Program-made: the position numbers and the translations under genes
The notes under the pieces: model-generated
Database searches by the model: none
What the model saw: only the letters and a program-made list of their open reading frames with translations
Told to the model about the DNA's origin: nothing
Shown here: positions 6,501 to 8,361 of the stretch, in pieces
How the letters are laid out: every line of letters starts with the position of its first letter
Position numbering within the stretch: the stretch's first letter is position 1
NCBI GenBank assembly: GCA_903922535.1
Contig: CAIXUF010000437.1
Location: 1-8,361 of the forward strand
DNA length: 8,361 bases
From: Candidatus Hydrogenedentota bacterium
Lineage (GTDB): Bacteria > Hydrogenedentota > Hydrogenedentia > Hydrogenedentiales > CAITNO01
Direction: 5' to 3'

Positions 6501-6787
6501 ATCCAAAGGCCTGTGGTTCCCAACGACCCGTCCTGCGCCGACAGACGAGGATCTTGAGCCGACGTCCGGCACGCGGGTGCTGAAACCTGAAGCGGAACAG
6601 GAAACGTGCGGGCGAAGGGGGTTTGGCTTCACGTTATGGCCTTCTCCTCCGGTGGAAATGCCGGGCAATTGACGTCTCCTGAAGGCCGGGAGACTCACGA
6701 AGCAGAAGGAAAAGAGGCGGCTTTCGCCTCTGTGGAGCAACGCGCGCGCGATTGCCGCAAGAAATGCGGGCTTTCGGCAAACAGGGA
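6501..6787. other. Intergenic region between convergent genes
   Basis: A 287-nt stretch between two 3' ends. Open frames in it are short and have no recognisable family. It contains several inverted repeats: GTCTCC (6674-6679) with GGAGAC (6689-6694), AGAGGCG (6713-6719) with CGCCTCT (6725-6731), and CCGCA (6755-6759) with TGCGG (6765-6769). It also has a (CG)5 run at 6741-6750. No clear terminator for the plus-strand gene is seen. Confidence 0.5.
6702..6731 (-). terminator. Likely intrinsic terminator of the sulfatase gene
   Basis: Read on the minus strand, AGAGGCG, a 5-base loop and CGCCTCT are followed directly by a T-rich tail (TTTCCTTCT), 57 nt after the sulfatase stop codon. On the plus strand no T run follows, so the structure most likely serves the minus-strand gene. 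The tail is interrupted by Cs, which weakens the call. Confidence 0.5.
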
Positions 6788-8361
6788 TCACTTCAGATAG
6801 CCCAACGCCTGAAGTTCCTGCTGGGTCTGGTACACCTCGTTCAATGATTCTGTTGTCGGATTCACTTTGATGGGAACAAACACCAACTTGCCCATGCGAA
6901 AAGCATGTTTGTTCGAAATTGGGCACAGCGTCAATTCGAAGACACGATTGCGCACCGCATACACGCCCAAGTCCACAAGAGCTTTCGTGCCCTTTGCCGT
7001 GATACTCTTGAAATCGGCGTCCTCCTGTGCCTTCATCTGGAACAGGATTGAGGAGAAGGGCCATATCGTGTCAATCTGCACCGGCATCTTGATGCGGTAC
7101 ACGCCGTCCGGCACGTCGTAACGGATTTGGAGTGGCGGAAGTTCGGCGCCGCCCTGCCCCATCAGCTCATCCCCGAAGCCCTTGTCGCTTCCCCTTATGG
7201 ACAGCCATTTGTCGCGCGGCAGCGCGGCATGTTCGGCAAGGGCGTCTGCCGACCGATCAGCCAGGGCTTCATGGGGAAGGATGTTGGCCGCGTTTGTCTT
7301 TGCCAGGAATGGTTTGTCCGGCGGCAATTCAGGACGGCCCATGTATGCTTCCCACTTGGGCAGAAGCACTTCGCCAACGTGCTGTTTCATGAAAGCCGCC
7401 ACATCCGGATACTCGGCGCCCAAATCATTCTGCGTCATTAAATGGAACGGATACCCAAGCAATACGCCCTTGCCGGAATCCGGATCTTCGATGCAGGCAA
7501 AGCGGGTGTCCTGCAGCACAAGATCGCTCCGGGAGGCGTAGCGGTTGTGGGCCAGCACAAAGTCGCGCAGGGGGGGCGCTGCGTCCCCCTCTTGCCAGGT
7601 GCGGGCCAGATCAAACCCGTCAAAGGTCGCCGCGGTCTGCAGGCGCAACAGACTGACCAGCGTCGGCACAATGTCCACGTTTTCGGTCATCTGGTGGACG
7701 CGGACACCCCGCGGAATTCCGGGACCGCGCATGATCAACGGCACATGCTGGACTTCTTCGCCGATTAGTTGGTGCCCCAAACTCCTGCCGTCTTCTCCAA
7801 GCGCTTCTCCATGGTCGGCGCCAATAATCACCACCGTGGTGTCGAGAACCCCGCGGGCGCGCAGGAGGTCGAGGATCTGTCCCACCACTTGATCCCCGCC
7901 CAGGATGCTGCCGTCATACACGTCAACAAGATACCGCCGGTCTGCCTCTGTGAACGGCTCGGGAGGGGTGATGGGACAAAACTGGTCAACAAGCGCCTTG
8001 TTGACGTGAGTGGTGTCCAGCCACCTGTTGAACGGAGGATCCAGCCGGCCGCGGTCATGGACGTCCATCAAATGAACGTACAGGAAGAACGGCGCGGAGC
8101 CCCCGCTCTTCAGAAACCCCTCAATCGTCTTGACCAGCTTGCCGGGTTTGCTTTCAACTGCCTCGTCAAAGGCCGCGCGGAAACGGCAGGAGGGGGTGAA
8201 CATGGAGTGGTGGTGGTGGGCAAGATAGGTCCGGTAGCCGTTTTCGGACATGATTGCGGGCAGAAGGCTTTCATCAGGCGCGGGTGCCCGCCCCAGGTCG
8301 CTCGGATCCCCCAAACCCAGGCAGTATGCCGTGAAATATCTGCCGCTCATGTACGAGGGCA
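6788..8361 (-). CDS. Sulfatase-family hydrolase (alkaline phosphatase superfamily), 5' end outside the window
   Basis: At least 523 residues; the N terminus is cut by the window edge. Numbering from the internal Met at 8350: YVHLMDVHD (91-99) and VVIIGADHGEALGEDG (173-188) are the metal-site segments, with D179-H180 as expected ligands; HQLIGEEVQHVPLIMRGPG (193-211) and ENVDIVPTLVSLL (223-235) are standard sulfatase landmarks, and the end LQALGYLK is typical. The frame continues past that Met to the edge as PSYMSGRY, which aligns with the end of the C/S-x-P-S-R-x-x-L-T-G-R active-site motif, so Met 8350 is not the start and the catalytic residue lies just beyond the window. The Arg position would be Leu, Met or Val here. 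Residues about 380-495 form an extra, probably beta-rich region I do not recognise. Substrate unknown; sulfate ester, phosphonate or phosphate ester cleavage are all possible. It is convergent with the secreted-protein gene. Confidence 0.87.
   Translation of the reverse strand, partial: PSYMSGRYFTAYCLGLGDPSDLGRAPAPDESLLPAIMSENGYRTYLAHHHHSMFTPSCRFRAAFDEAVESKPGKLVKTIEGFLKSGGSAPFFLYVHLMDVHDRGRLDPPFNRWLDTTHVNKALVDQFCPITPPEPFTEADRRYLVDVYDGSILGGDQVVGQILDLLRARGVLDTTVVIIGADHGEALGEDGRSLGHQLIGEEVQHVPLIMRGPGIPRGVRVHQMTENVDIVPTLVSLLRLQTAATFDGFDLARTWQEGDAAPPLRDFVLAHNRYASRSDLVLQDTRFACIEDPDSGKGVLLGYPFHLMTQNDLGAEYPDVAAFMKQHVGEVLLPKWEAYMGRPELPPDKPFLAKTNAANILPHEALADRSADALAEHAALPRDKWLSIRGSDKGFGDELMGQGGAELPPLQIRYDVPDGVYRIKMPVQIDTIWPFSSILFQMKAQEDADFKSITAKGTKALVDLGVYAVRNRVFELTLCPISNKHAFRMGKLVFVPIKVNPTTESLNEVYQTQQELQALGYLK

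Noticed and set aside
6741..6750. (CG)5 alternating run as a Z-DNA or regulatory signal
   Set aside because: Ten bases of alternating CG are expected by chance in sequence this GC-rich, and the site lies between two gene ends.
6606..6800. 64-codon plus-strand open frame in the convergent gap
   Set aside because: No ribosome binding site or family features, it spans the probable terminator hairpin, and it overlaps the sulfatase end.

Overview
The window is GC-rich bacterial chromosome (roughly 60% GC by eye). Genes generally have a plain Shine-Dalgarno site, and the gene mix is typical of large environmental genomes: a sulfatase, a URO-D-like methyltransferase and a large secreted Kelch/Ig-type mosaic protein. 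That mix, together with short GGGAnCGCCAA repeat units, recalls Hydrogenedentota, Lentisphaerota or Planctomycetota. This is an impression only; no marker gene fixes the taxon.

Layout. Positions 1-438 hold no gene. They carry two 22-bp direct repeats at the left edge that look like the end of an insertion sequence, then a cluster of short inverted repeats and hairpins. Positions 439-1094 (minus strand) are the 5' part of a type I restriction-modification methylase gene, hsdM. It is cut off at the repeat cluster and frameshifted by an 8-bp tandem duplication. Just beyond it, on the plus strand, lie a short scar of a DUF1016/YhcG-type nuclease gene (about 1201-1241) and then an intact gene of the same family (1347-2363). 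Together these look like the decayed remains of a defence locus in which only the nuclease survives.

Positions 2393-3337 encode a URO-D superfamily protein with the His-x-Cys...Cys zinc pattern of corrinoid-dependent methyltransferases, 29 nt after the nuclease gene and on the same strand. After a 193-nt gap, 3531-6500 encode a 989-residue exported mosaic protein: about three Kelch-like units, two DUF5011-like domains, a HYR-like domain, a long Gly/Ala-rich region and a C-terminal Ig-like domain. Its start region suggests a one-base frame problem in the signal peptide. A convergent sulfatase-family gene (6788-8361, minus strand) runs off the right edge and is probably followed by a hairpin terminator at 6713-6731.

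No new multi-gene system is evident. The most informative signals are the exact 8-bp duplication that breaks hsdM, the second DUF1016 scar, the repeat cluster at the hsdM break, and the signal-peptide frame issue.
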